Origin: Zeugodacus cucurbitae | Taxonomy: Eukaryota; Arthropoda; Insecta; Diptera; Tephritidae | Assembly: GCF_028554725.1 (NCBI RefSeq) | Contig: NC_071671.1 | Location: forward strand, 5,430,501 to 5,494,500 | Direction: 5' to 3' | DNA: 64,000 bases | Shown: in pieces, positions 32,041 through 43,566 of the stretch | Layout of the letters: each line of letters begins with the position of its first letter | Position numbering within the stretch: the first letter of the stretch is position 1 | The notes under the pieces: generated by a model | What the model saw: only the letters and a program-made list of their open reading frames with translations | The model's database searches: none | What the model was told of the DNA's origin: nothing | Program-made: the position numbers and the translations under genes

Positions 32041-34795
32041 ATTTAATAGTGGTGGGAGAGAGACACCGTCGCAGAGTCCTGGCATTCACCCCGGTGGATG
32101 AACGTCTTGCCACAATCCGCATCAAAGCGAGGTTCTTCAACATATCGCTGATTTGCGCCCACGCCCCAACGGAAGAGAAAGACGATGTGACCAAAGATGC
32201 TTTCTATGAGCGCCTAGAACGCACCTATGAGCGCTGCCTCCGCCACGATGTCAAAATCGTGCTTGGCGATTTTAACGCCAGGGTGGGTAAAGAAGGTGTC
32301 TTTGGCACAACAGCCTCCATGACGAAACATCGCCAAACGGCCTGAGGCTGATCGACTTCGCTGGGGCCCGAAATATGGTCGTCTGTAGTACCAGATTCCA
32401 GCATAAGAAAATACATCAAGCTACTTGGCTGTCTCCTGATCGAAACACGCGGAACCAAATCGATCACGTTGTGATAGACGGAAGACATGTCTCCTGTGTT
32501 TTAGACGTGCGTACGCTCCGAGGACCAAATATAGACTCGGACCATTATCTGGTCGCAGCGAAGATACGCACCCGCCTCTGTGCAGCAAAGAATGCCAGTC
32601 AACAAACACAAGGAAGGTTCGACGTCGAAAAGCTGCAATCGCAACAGACAGCCACGAAATACTCTACTCGACTTGCACTCCTGCTCTCTGAGAGCACTCA
32701 TCAGCATCTCGGTATAAGGGAACTGTGGAACGGCATCTCAAACTCACTGCGTACCGCTGCAGCCGAAACAATTGGTTTTCGGCAACGACAAAAAACAAGC
32801 TGGTACGATGAGGAGTGCCGTCTCGCAGCGGAGAGAAAACAGACTGCCTACCTCGCAACGTTGCAAACGACCACAACACGTGCGGGATGGGATAGATACC
32901 GAGAGCTGAAGAGGGAAGCGAGACGCATCTGCAGACAAAAAAAGAAAGAGGCCGAAATGCGTGAGTACGAAGAGCTTGAGAAGCTGGCAGACAGAGGGAA
33001 TGCTCGAAAATTTTATGAAAAAATGAAGCGACTTAACGAAGGTTTCAAGACCGGAGCATCCTCATGTAGAGACCAAGGTGGTAATCTGGTAACCGATGTC
33101 CAGGGCATACTGGGATTATGGAGGGAACACTTCTCCGACCTGCTGAATGGCAGTGAGAGTACTACACCAGGAGATGGCGAACCCGATCCCCCAATCGATG
33201 ACGATGGAACAGATGTTCCATTACCCGACCATGAAGAAATTCGAATAGCAATTACCCGCTTGAAGAACAACAAAGCAGCGGGGGCCGATAGATTACCGGC
33301 AGAACTATTCAAATACGGCGGCGAAGAACTGATAAGGTGCATGCATCAGCTTCTTTGTAGAATATGGTCGGAAGAAAGCATGCCTGACGATTGGAATCTT
33401 AGTGTGCTCTGCCCAATCCATAAAAAGGGAGATCCCACAATCTGCGCCAATTACCGTGGGATCAGCCTCCTAAATATCGCATACAAGGTTCTATCGAGCG
33501 TACTGTGTGAAAGACTAAAGCCCACCGTCAACAAACTGATTGGACCTTATCAGTGTGGCTTTAGACCTGGAAAATCGACAACTGACCAGATATTCACCAT
33601 GCGCCAAATTTTGGAGAAGACCCGTGAAAAGAGGATCGACACCCATCACCTTTTTGTCGATTTTAAAGCTGCTTTCGACAGCACGAAAAGGAGCTGCCTT
33701 TACGCCGCGATGTCTGAATTTGGTATCCCCGCAAAACTAATACGGCTGTGTAAATTGACGTTGAGCAACACCAAAAGCTCCGTCATGATTGGGAAGGACC
33801 TCTCCGAGCCGTTCGATACCAAACGAGGTTTCAGACAAGGTGACTCACTATCGTGCGACTTCTTTAACCTGATGCTGGAAAAAATTATAAGAGCTGCAGA
33901 GCTAAACCGAGAAGGTACAATCTTCTACAAGAGTGTACAGCTCCTGGCGTACGCCGATGATATTGATATCATCGGAAGCAACAACCGCGCCGTTTGTTCT
34001 GCTTTTTCTCGCATGGATAAGGAGGCGAAGCGAATGGATCTGGAGGTGAATGAGGACAAGACGAAATATCTCCTGTCATCAAACAAACAGTCGGCGCATT
34101 CGCGTCTTGGCTCCCACGTCACTGTTGACAGTCATAACTTCGAGGTGGTAGATAATTTCGTATACCTGGGAACCAGCATCAACAACACCAACAATGTCAG
34201 CCTCGAAATCCAGCGCAGAATAACTCTTGCCAACAGGTGCTACTTTGGACTGAGTAGGCAATTGAACAGTAAAGTCCTCTCTCGACGAACCAAAATCAAG
34301 CTCTACAAGTCGCTTATCATTCCCGTCCTGCTTTACGGTGCAGAAGCTTGGACGATGTCAACATCAGATGAGACGACACTAGGAGTTTTCGAGAGGAAAA
34401 TTTTGCGCAAGATTTATGGTCCTCAGAACATTGGCAACGGCGAATACCGCAGACGATGGAACGATGAGCTGTACGAGTTATACGACGACATTGACATAGT
34501 TCAGCGAATAAAAAGACAGCGGCTACGCTGGCTAGGTCATGTTGTCCGAATGGACGAAAACACTCCAGCCCTGAAAGTGTTCGATGCAGTACCCGCCGGA
34601 GGAAGCCGAGGAAGGGGAAGGCCTCCACTCTGTTGGAGGGACCAGGTGGAGAGCGACCTGGTTACACTTGGGATCTCCAACTGGCGCCGAACTGCGAAGG
34701 AGAGAGAGAGGTGGCGCACTATCGTCGATTCGGCTATAACCGGCTAAACGGTTGCAACGCCAATCACATACATACATTGCATAAATCTTGACAAG
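32041..34795 (+). mobile_element. RTE-like non-LTR retrotransposon (LINE), 5'-truncated, one frameshift
   Basis: The coding sequence encodes the C-terminal half of an apurinic endonuclease (ICAHAPTEE, GDFNARVG, SDHYLVAAKI) followed by a reverse transcriptase (PADLFKYGG-like PAELFKYGGEEL, NYRGISLLNIAYK, FVDFKAAFDS, FRQGDSLSC, catalytic LLAYADDIDIIG near 33950) and a C-terminal YGAEAWTM...RRLRWLGHV-type region. A frameshift near 32320 separates the endonuclease part (in frame to 32345) from the remaining ~790 codons (32375-34747), which are uninterrupted. The N-terminal endonuclease half is lost, which is typical 5' truncation. The 3' end runs into a CATACATACAT repeat. The order and the simple-repeat tail fit the RTE clade. 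The exact clade is inferred. Confidence 0.88.
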
Positions 34796-35638
34796 TAAAA
34801 AAATGAGACATATTTTATTTAAACAAGCAAGGAATTCCCCATTTAAGGCGGCAGCGCCTATTACGAGTATATAGACTGAAGAGTTTATATATTTTTTTTA
34901 GAAATTTAAAGTGTTTGAAATATCTTCCACAGACAGACAAATGTTGTGCATATCATTACATAGTGACGGCAAAAGTCACTCATATTTGCCATTGAAAAGA
35001 TAAGCATTCGAAACTTAAGACATACTATTAATTGAGGCCAATTGGAATCCTGCGAATCTCTCCTCAATTTATCAATAAATCTTTAAAATATGAATAAAAT
35101 TGCTTAGATATCGAAAGATACCACTTGTGAGTCTGACATCGGGGAGACGATCAGTTGTAAATCCTTCTTTTCATGTCAGAATTATTACTATATTCTTAAA
35201 TGCCGTTATAAGTTTATAAATTACGAGTTATACCAATAGCATTATGAATTAATCGTATCAGTATCATTTGATTGCAATTCAGTGGAGATTACTGTATATG
35301 ATCGCTTATGAGCATATATTGCATACTTTCAGGCTGTTATACACGTTTAGTGATCTAGGCGATCGATTTTAACTTACACACACTCTAGTGTGCATGGGAG
35401 AATGTCAACTTCACGAGGTGCAAATGGCGATTACGAAGATAACATGACATATCCAAATATATATACATATGATACATAACTTGCGACACCAAAATTAAAG
35501 GTCAGAGGCGCATAACGAGAGTCTCGAAAATAGTCTGTCTGAGTTTTCAATTTTTAATATAGTAAATTTCTGATATCTTTTATTGTTATAATAACACTTT
35601 TATATCATTTTAAGACACAAATATTCATTTCAGATTAC
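34796..35638. other. 3' flank of T4 with a block shared with T5
   Basis: No gene. The part from about 35340 to 35460 (TACACGTTTAGTGATCTAG, then AAATGGCGATTACGAAGATA) recurs at 36927-37055 in the T5 flank, marking the segmental duplication. Confidence 0.5.
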
Positions 35639-36412
35639 TTAAATAGTTTTGGCATTATTCTCCACCCATGTATGTAGGGCAGCCACATCTGCGTATACAC
35701 CCGGAAAATTGGGGAAAGCGCAACCTGCACCCCACGATACAACGCCAACAAGCACGCCACCCGAAACCATCGGACCACCAGAATCACCTTGACATGAATC
35801 TTTACCGGTGGTGTAGGCGCAGATCATAGTGTCTGAAATACCTTCACCGTACCCATAAATATCCGAGCCACACGTTTCTGAACTAACAACATCCAAATTG
35901 ACAGCCTGCAACTGCGTGGGTAATGTTTGTGAACCAGAACGTTTAGTACCCCAACCGGTAACAACAGCTACGGCACCATCTGGTGGCGCTGTCACAGCCA
36001 AAGGAATTGGTTTAATGGTCGAACTAAACTTAAGTGGAGCGGCCAAACGTATTATGGCAATATCGTTGGACATGCCATCCTGGCCGTAAAGTTCGTGTAT
36101 CTTAAATGCAGCAACCTGGGAAAGTATACCACCAGAATTCCAGTAAGTCGAACCGGCACGTACTCTTATTGCAGAAAGTGGTGGATAATCAGAGAGACAA
36201 TGTGCAGCTGTCACTATGATATTTTCACTGTAAACGGAGCCACCACATGAATGTGAGCCGGAAAACTGTAATGATATTTGCCATGGAAAAGAGCTAATGG
36301 TCGTTGCAACACCGCCGACGATACGTCCATCCAGCTGTGGCTGCAGACCTTCAGATGTGGGCGCGGCTAGTACATACGAAACTACCGATAACACGATCAC
36401 GAACTTCAACAT
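35639..36412 (-). CDS. Trypsin T4
   Basis: Intronless, 257 aa. The start ATG at 36412 gives the signal peptide MLKFVIVLSVVSYVLAAP. Activation is at DGR|IVGG (Arg30). Triad intact: TAAHC, SNDIAII, CQGDSGGPM. Asp189 (GKDSC) and SWGAGC...FPGVY give trypsin specificity. Relative to T1-T3 it has a distinct subfamily sequence (SVYSEN, KIHELYGQDG, KPIPLAVTAPPDG). T5 is its tandem duplicate. A clear TATA box was not found at the usual distance. Confidence 0.95.
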   Translation of the reverse strand: MLKFVIVLSVVSYVLAAPTSEGLQPQLDGRIVGGVATTISSFPWQISLQFSGSHSCGGSVYSENIIVTAAHCLSDYPPLSAIRVRAGSTYWNSGGILSQVAAFKIHELYGQDGMSNDIAIIRLAAPLKFSSTIKPIPLAVTAPPDGAVAVVTGWGTKRSGSQTLPTQLQAVNLDVVSSETCGSDIYGYGEGISDTMICAYTTGKDSCQGDSGGPMVSGGVLVGVVSWGAGCAFPNFPGVYADVAALHTWVENNAKTI

Positions 36413-37204
36413 TTTGGAATGTGTATGGGACTATAAGTAGTCCACCTATAATAACGTATAAAAATGTACTGAACTTAGACGATCGCCATGTCGTACGATG
36501 TAGGATTGCGAAATGTAACCAGAACAATTATCAGCAATTTGGTATATGAGCCTTTTATTGGGGCTAGTGTCAATCTACGAATTTTATGTTATCAACCAAG
36601 TAGTTTATATTAATCGACCATGGTTGTAAATCATTGTTTGAGTTTTTTTTTCAGATTAGCGATTATTCGGTGGATATCGGCAGAATATGAACATTTTTTG
36701 TTTAAATATCACGAGTACATTGCTACCGAAAGCTGCCAATTGTGAGTCTCATATCTGAGAGACAATCAGCTATACTCTTAGATATAAACAAAGAGTACAA
36801 ATAAATGGTCCAGACGTAAGGGGAGTTCAGTTAAAATATACCAAAATTTTGTAATTAATTGGAGTTTACTATATGTGATCGCTTATAAGCAACGCACATG
36901 AAAATAGATTGTATACTTTCAGGGCGCTATACACGTTTAGTGATCTAGCATATCGATTTTTACTCACACACTCTCATTTGTAGAGTACGCATGAGAGAGA
37001 GAGTCACCTTTACGAAGTGCAAATGGCGATTGCGAAGATAACACGACATATTCAATAATACATATATAATAATACATTAATCCTCAGCAATACCAAGATC
37101 CAATGTCGTAAGGGTATAATGAAAGTAAAAATAAAAGACTTTGGTTATTAATATAGTAAATTTCTTATCATATTGTAAAAACTCTTTAATTAATATGTTC
37201 CTCT
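36413..37204. other. T4 promoter and T5 3' flank
   Basis: Noncoding. The T4-proximal part (TTTTATGTTATCAACCAA, then CATGGTTGTAAATCATTGTT) matches the T5 upstream region at 38190-38236. Part of the duplicated unit. Confidence 0.5.
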
Positions 37205-37993
37205 TTAATTAAACTGTGAAGTCAATGCATCAGCAGTATTCTCTACCCATGTATGTAGGGCAGCCACATCAGCGTATACACCCGGATAGTTGGGGAAAGC
37301 ACATCCCATACCCCAAGATACAACACCAACCAGCACGCCACCCGCAACCATGGGACCACCAGAATCACCTTGACATGAATCTTTACCGGAGGTGTAGGCG
37401 CAGATCATAGTTTCCGTGACCTCTTCACCATAGCCATAAGCATTCGAGGCACACTTAGCTAAACTGACTACTTCCAAATTGACAGCTTGCAATTGCGTGG
37501 GTAATGTCTGTGAACCAGAACGTTTAGTACCCCAACCGGTTATAACAGCTACGGCACCATCTGGTGGCGCTGTCACAGCCAAAGGAATTGGTTTAATGGT
37601 TGAGCTAAACTTAAGTGGAGTGGCTAAAAGTATGAGAGCAATATCGTTGGACATGCCATCCTGACCGTACAGTTCGTGTATCTTGTATGCAGCAACTTGG
37701 GAAAATATACCACCAGAATTCCAGTACGACGAACCGGCGCGAACTCTCAGTATAGAAAGTGCTGGCATTGAAGAAAGGCAATGTGCAGCTGTGACTACGA
37801 TATTTTCACTGTAAACGGAGCCACCACATGAATGTGAGCCGGAGCGCTGTAACGATATTTGCCATGGAAACGAACTAATTGTTGTCGGAACACCGCCGAC
37901 GATACGTCCATCCAACTGTGGCTGCAGACCTTCAGATGTTGGCGCGGCTAGTACGCACGAAACTACCGATAACACGATCACGAACTTCAACAT
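37205..37993 (-). CDS. Trypsin T5 (tandem duplicate of T4)
   Basis: Intronless, 262 aa, start at 37993. Activation DGR|IVGG. Triad intact (TAAHC, SNDIALI, CQGDSGGPM), Asp189 (GKDSC), SWGMGC and YPGVY, so trypsin-like. It is very similar to T4 over most of its length, but the C-terminus is longer (TADALTSQFN where T4 ends AKTI), from changes near the stop codon. A TATAAAAG on the minus strand at 38028-38035 lies 35 bp before the ATG, so a very short 5' UTR would be expected if it is used. Confidence 0.95.
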   Translation of the reverse strand: MLKFVIVLSVVSCVLAAPTSEGLQPQLDGRIVGGVPTTISSFPWQISLQRSGSHSCGGSVYSENIVVTAAHCLSSMPALSILRVRAGSSYWNSGGIFSQVAAYKIHELYGQDGMSNDIALILLATPLKFSSTIKPIPLAVTAPPDGAVAVITGWGTKRSGSQTLPTQLQAVNLEVVSLAKCASNAYGYGEEVTETMICAYTSGKDSCQGDSGGPMVAGGVLVGVVSWGMGCAFPNYPGVYADVAALHTWVENTADALTSQFN

Positions 37994-38027
37994 TTTGGAA
38001 TGTATATGGTGATTATAAGTAGAAGTG

Positions 38028-38035
38028 CTTTTATA
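38028..38035 (-). promoter_or_regulatory. Candidate TATA box of T5
   Basis: TATAAAAG on the minus strand, 35 bp before the start codon of T5. Confidence 0.5.
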
Positions 38036-38239
38036 ACGCTCTACTTAAAACAACGTACAAAAGAGGACTGAAACTAGACGATCGCCATGCTGGACGAAGT
38101 AGGATTACGAAATGTAACCGGTGCAATTATCAGCAAATTTGTACATGAAGCTTTTATTGGTGCTAGAATCTAGCTATATATACATATATTTTATGTTATC
38201 AACCAACTATAGCATGGTTGTAAATCATTGTTTGAGTTG

Positions 38240-38690
38240 TTTAGGGCTGGTGGTTCTTATAGAGTCTTTTAATTTCTGCAATCCAAGTACATTCAGTATG
38301 CGGTACTATTACAAAATTTGCTTCGAACGAAATTTGTGTACGTCTCATTAAAACAATGCTCTCGATTAGGCGATCTAAGGTAGTCAACTTTAGATGTTAT
38401 TGGATCTCCAGTTATGTATACATCAAGGAATAGCTCCTTTGCGTACATTGATCGCCAAGAGCTAGACACTATCAGAAAGACCAGTTTCTTAAGTTTTCAA
38501 AATTTTCTCGTCTGGGTTCAACCGAAAAACAGTCAAGCTCATGACGTAATTAGAGTGTATTCATCTTACTCTTAGTCGTTGATTATGATGCCTCAAAAGA
38601 TTGTATCTACGTTTAATTTTTATCGGTTGTCTACTAACTAAAGGTCTCTTACGTCCGTCATATTATTTATTAACTAATTATTATCATGTA
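38240..38690. other. Spacer where the array changes orientation
   Basis: No gene seen. Together with 39300-40760 this is the divergence point between minus-strand T1-T5 and plus-strand T6-T15. Confidence 0.4.
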
Positions 38691-39298
38691 GGGACCGAGG
38701 AGGTAATCTGGTAACGGATGTCCAGAGCATACTGGGATTATGGAGGAAACACTTCTCCGACCTGCTCAATGGCAGTGAAAGTACTACACCAGGAGATGGC
38801 GAACCCGATTCCCCAATCGATGACGATAGCCGTTCGATACCAAACGAGGCTTCAGGCAGGGTGACTCACTATCGTGCGACTTCTTCAATCTATTGCTGGA
38901 AAAATAAGAAATCGAAATATCTCCTGTCATCAAACAAACAGTCAGCACACTCGCGTCTTGGCTCCCACGTCACTGTTGACAGTCATAACTTTGAAGTTGT
39001 AGATAATTTCGTTTATCTGGGAACCAGCACAACAATGTCAGCCTTGAAATCCAACGCAGAATCACTCTTGCCAACAAGTGCTACTTTGGACTGAGTAGGC
39101 AATTGAAAAGTAAAGTCCTCTCTCGACGAACCAAAATCAAACTCTATAAGTCGCTCATTATTCCCGTCCGGATGTATGGCGCTGAAGCGTGAACGATGAC
39201 AACATCCGATGAGACGACTCTTGGGGTTTTCGAGAGAAAGGTTTTGCGCAAGATTTATGGTCCTCTAAACATTGGCAACGGCGAATACCGTACAAAAG
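38691..39298 (+). mobile_element. Internally deleted fragment of the RTE-like LINE
   Basis: Three LINE segments in order, matching about 33066-33205, 33808-33884 and 34065-34442 of the larger copy, with the intervening sequence missing. Internal frameshifts and a stop (GCGTGA where the larger copy has Trp) show it is dead. It inserted in the T5-T6 spacer. Confidence 0.88.
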
Positions 39299-40764
39299 TA
39301 TGATAACTACTACTTGCTGCTTAAGTATGTACAAAGCATTATCTTGACGCCTTGTGATTATGATGTTGTTACGGTAGTCGGTTATCAGTCGTATTGATGC
39401 GTATATTAAAACAAAAACAATGGCGATAAGTAATTGTACGTTTTTTTAATTGATTTACTATAGTGTTTTTTTGAAAAAAATATAATTTATTATTATTGTC
39501 GTTTTTACTTAATGTAAGCTTTTAGAAATATTAGCGGTGTTTTTCACGTTTAAAAAAATTTATTATTTTTGGAAATATTTTAAAGTGTTGAAACATTACC
39601 ATTTGAAGGTCTTTAACTGACCTTTTACATTACTTATTTTTACCACATATATTGGTGATAGATCATAAGAACTTTTTTATCCAACTTGCAATAAAATTCT
39701 TATCGCATACGCTTACAATTACTTTGTCTAGATTTTGTATTCAATAAGAGTAAGTACTTAAGTAGGGGTAGTCCGCTAAGTGCTTCGTCTGCGAAAGAAA
39801 AACGAAGCCTTTGGAAAATTGGCGATTTATTCTTCAAAAAAGTCTTGTTTTAGCTAACTATACTATACCAGTTACTCCTCAAACTATGTACTTTCCCCCG
39901 TCTGAAAAATAAATATTCTTCATTCCACTCAAATTTTTGACCCGCGATTGTCTATTTCAAGTTTCAGCAGAATACGGTGGATGGGGTAGTAGTTCGTGGC
40001 ATAAACTACGCTCTCGATCTAACTGGACGTATCGGAAGTCATGGTGGACAAGTGATGAAAGTACTGTCATTACCTTCTCAACCTATACGTTCTCGCCTCC
40101 TTCCCAGAAGGTTCGCCGAGTAAAGTCCATTATTTCGCCTGTGCCTAGGCTCGATAACAATAAAAGAAATGCTTTATAAATTTTTATAGGTGATAAAAAG
40201 TGATATGTAGCAGAAGGGCACAAAGTTGAGATTCTCTTATTAAACCCATTGACTACGACAAATACTGCTGCAAAATACAAAAATAAAAGGCATTTTGAAA
40301 TTATCTTGCTTAATAAGCATTTTATCACAACTTTCCACTCAAGTACCTGACGTATGACTGACGTATAAGTTTAGGTTTTCCCCACTCTCGCAAATAATTA
40401 TTTGAGGAGCGTCTATTGATTAAACAAATAGATATATACAACAATATTTTTAATAACAGTGTATATATGTATGGTAAATATTTCCAATAATTTCGGACTG
40501 GGTCACTTAATTATTTTACAACCTATCTAATGATGGACCGATAGGAAGCATATGCTTTCTTAAAAGTGATAAGAGATTTGGCAATTCATCAATTCATCAA
40601 TTGACAAAAAAACATTTAGAAGAGGTTCTTTCGACTTTTTCTTATGTATTTGTGTATATACGCACATGCAAGATAACTTCACGAAAATATCATTTCATTG
40701 TCTATATATCTCCAAATGATAGGACAATTTAAGTTCTATAACCTTTATCGCTCTTTAGCAGGGC
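39299..40764. other. Spacer upstream of T6
   Basis: AT-rich sequence. No gene supported. A GATA-type motif (GTGATAAGAGA near 40567) precedes T6. Confidence 0.4.
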
Positions 40765-40773
40765 TATATAAAT
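40765..40773 (+). promoter_or_regulatory. TATA box of T6
   Basis: TATATAAAT, 53 bp from the first base of the motif to the T6 start codon. Confidence 0.7.
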
Positions 40774-40817
40774 CAATTGTCGCGAAGCTTTTGCACAGTT
40801 CAAAACGTTTCGGCAAC

Positions 40818-41585
40818 ATGTTCCGTTTTATTACTTTGTTTGCTCTAGTGAGCGTGGCTTTGGCCGGTACCGTACCTACTGACTACGTTGATGGTCGTAT
40901 CGTAAAAGGTGAGGCTACAACCATCGAGGCTCATCCCTACCAAGTATCCATCCAAAGATTGAGTGGCTCTCACTTCTGCGGTGGCAGTATCATCGATGCC
41001 ACCACCATTGTAACTGCTGCACATTGCTTGCAATCAATCCGTGCTGATCAAATTCAGGTGCGTCTTGGCTCCACCTACTACAACAGAGACGGTCGTGCTG
41101 TGCGCGTTCGTGCTTTCAGAAATCATCCTGGCTACAATGGCAAGACCCACGTTAACGATGTTGCTGTAATGAAATTGTCTGAGTCGGTTGCTGAATCTTC
41201 TCGCATCCGTTATGTCCGTTTGGCTGATCGTACTCCACGCACTGGTACTCGTGCTGTTGTCACCGGTTGGGGTGTTAAGTGCTCACTATTGTGCACCAAG
41301 GCTCAGGAAATTTTGCAAGAAGTTGAGGTCGGTATTGTTGATAGGAACGCCTGCGCTTCCAGGGAATACAAATACGGTTCCGAAATCAAGGAAACCATGG
41401 TATGTGCCTACGATCTCGGCAAGGATGCATGCCAAGGTGATTCCGGCGGCCCATTGGTTGCCCACGATGAATTGGTCGGTGTTGTGTCTTGGGGCCGCGG
41501 TTGTGGTGCAGCTGGTTATCCAGGTGTCTACGCTGATGTTGCCGAGGAACGTTCCTGGATCGAGGAAACTGCTCGCACTTTGTAA
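40818..41585 (+). CDS. Trypsin T6 (autolysis-loop cysteine-pair group)
   Basis: Intronless, 255 aa. The ATG at 40818 gives the signal peptide MFRFITLFALVSVALAGT. Activation DGR|IVKG at Arg27, with Lys in place of the usual first Gly. Triad intact: TAAHC, VNDVAVM, CQGDSGGPL. Asp189 (GKDAC) and SWGRGC/YPGVY give trypsin specificity. An extra cysteine pair, GVKCSLLCTKAQ, sits where the autolysis loop follows the conserved GWG. T7-T10 share this pair. The protein is Arg-rich (for example RDGRAVRVRAFR). A polyA signal AATAAA is near 41648. Confidence 0.95.
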   Translation: MFRFITLFALVSVALAGTVPTDYVDGRIVKGEATTIEAHPYQVSIQRLSGSHFCGGSIIDATTIVTAAHCLQSIRADQIQVRLGSTYYNRDGRAVRVRAFRNHPGYNGKTHVNDVAVMKLSESVAESSRIRYVRLADRTPRTGTRAVVTGWGVKCSLLCTKAQEILQEVEVGIVDRNACASREYKYGSEIKETMVCAYDLGKDACQGDSGGPLVAHDELVGVVSWGRGCGAAGYPGVYADVAEERSWIEETARTL

Positions 41586-42414
41586 GCCGATTTATATTTC
41601 TTATAGAAAGGCAAACAGCAATATAAATTTGTATTTTGTTATGTAATTAATAAAAATTAAAGTATTGAGTTTATATCCAAGTGGCTTTTATTCACAATAA
41701 TAATAGTATACCTTTGTCATTGGACTGATTTCTTCAAAGCTCTTTATCAATCCGTAATGGAAATCTGACAATTAAGTATCTGTAATTTTAATTCGATATA
41801 TTGTCTTCAAAGTAGCTGGCAACATTTCTCGTACATCTTAAGTGGCTATTATGGGAAGGTTGCATTCAAGGAGTACGTATCGAAAGTTTTGTGAGGATAC
41901 AGAATATGTTAAAGGGTGAAGTCTATATTGAGTGTTCAATACATATCATTTGACTATCAGAGTTTCAGAATCGTTGGAAATTGCGTCGCCAAAGAGTTTG
42001 AAATAAAGGCCATCCTCTGTCCTTCATAACTAAGCTAAGGGTGGATGAAAGTTCCTCCGTTTTCTTGTGGAAAGCTGAAATTCACGTAAGCAGAGAATGT
42101 TTTATTATCACCTACCATCTAGGGAGATTTTTTAAGAGGGTTTCTGGCAGTTGAAATGTCTGGTTTTAAATTGTTCATTTAAAAAGTTTCTTTATCTTTC
42201 TTGTACTTTGGAAAAGTTGAATTCATTGTGCTACAATCATATGGAAATGTTTGTTTTTTTTATAAGAATCTGGTAAAATCTGCATATTTCTAGTTATTTG
42301 ATTCTAAATTTGATCCATCTGACTCAATATTTAGCATCAAAAAAACTATTTTGTCTTCTCTTAATAAATAATATTCAGAAATTTTTAACTTTTTGTTTTT
42401 ATAAATTTTTAAAT
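41586..42414. other. Spacer, no gene seen
   Basis: T6 3' flank, AT-rich, no gene supported. Confidence 0.4.
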
Positions 42415-42562
42415 CTCAGCTGTTGAAATGTTTCTTTCTGTAGCTGAGCAGTTTGAGAACCGGACGCTTAAAAATCTCTTGCCTTTCTAGACTCGGCAAA
42501 TTCCGCTCGTATGCGGACTGCGCCCCACGCGTCGGTTGGGCGGGAGGAGGGTAATCGTTTGG

Positions 42563-42597
<35 letters not shown>

Positions 42598-42600
42598 TTT
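42415..42600 (-). mobile_element. Probable 3' tail of a LINE ending in an (AAT)n repeat
   Basis: A GC-richer stretch (around CGCCCCACGCGTCGGTTGGG) next to an ~(AAT)9 microsatellite at 42565-42595. A GC-rich 3' end abutting a trinucleotide tail is the usual look of a truncated LINE insertion. No protein domain remains, so the family is unknown. Confidence 0.4.
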
Positions 42601-43511
42601 TACCAACAACTTTCATGTCTTTTCAACGCGTGTAGGCACACTTATCGAATTTGTGTCCAATGTATGTACTTGAGAATTTGAGTGCGCATTATTTGAGGGA
42701 CTTATCTATCGATTGACTGATAAATACCGCATGATGTCTCAGACGCCACAGGTGTCTTTACAAGAGCACAATAACTGTGTTTACGGTGGCTGTTTTTTTT
42801 TAGAGCAATCGATCAGAGCTAGTCAAACTCAAGTGAGTCTTTATCTACTAAAATAGTTTCTGTTTCATAAGAACAACTAGGACGAGAGATCGCGCAATCT
42901 ATAACCCATTTGAATGCCGAACCTGAAGATGAGAAGTACGAAAGCGATGTCTTTCACAGTATTTCATTAAAGTATGCTCTAAAGTGAAAAAAAGTGTAGA
43001 CTACTACAGTTCGAAATGAATATTAGACAATTAAGGATTGAATTCCAAATAAACCTTTGTGAAACACCGATTTAGTGTCCCCAAAGGGGTAATTTAGATA
43101 TACGGGTGTCAATAGACCACATTTGTATACAGATAAAGACCTCTCATTGTTTTATTTCAAAACAGAAAAACAACAAAAGCAAGAACGAATCGTAATCTAT
43201 AACAATTACTGTGATTTTATATGCAGTAAGAGGTGTAAGAGGTCCAAATAGTATATAAACACTATCAACAGCAATAAATTATCTTCTCAAATAACACCAA
43301 GTTAAGAACAATAAAAATAACGGAAATACCTTTACGAAAAAATGTTAAAATTCCCGTTAAAAATTTTATTTGTGCGGATTTTCCAATTTTAATAATATAA
43401 GTATGCGGATATTCCCATTTAATAATTTACATCCATAAATTAGGAATTAAGAATGCAGAATATACCACCACTAACGTTGCTTAACGTTGGTTAAGTGGGT
43501 TGGACTATTAC
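42601..43511. other. Spacer upstream of T7
   Basis: AT-rich noncoding sequence. No gene supported. Confidence 0.4.
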
Positions 43512-43519
43512 TATAAAAG
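43512..43519 (+). promoter_or_regulatory. TATA box of T7
   Basis: TATAAAAG, 55 bp before the T7 start codon. Confidence 0.7.
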
Positions 43520-43566
43520 CATTAGCAAAATCTTACAGCAACACAGTCAACGAAGAACTTACAGTC

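Noticed and set aside
42416..42616. 66-codon open frame with a poly-Ile run
   Set aside because: The poly-Ile comes from the (AAT)n microsatellite. Not a gene.
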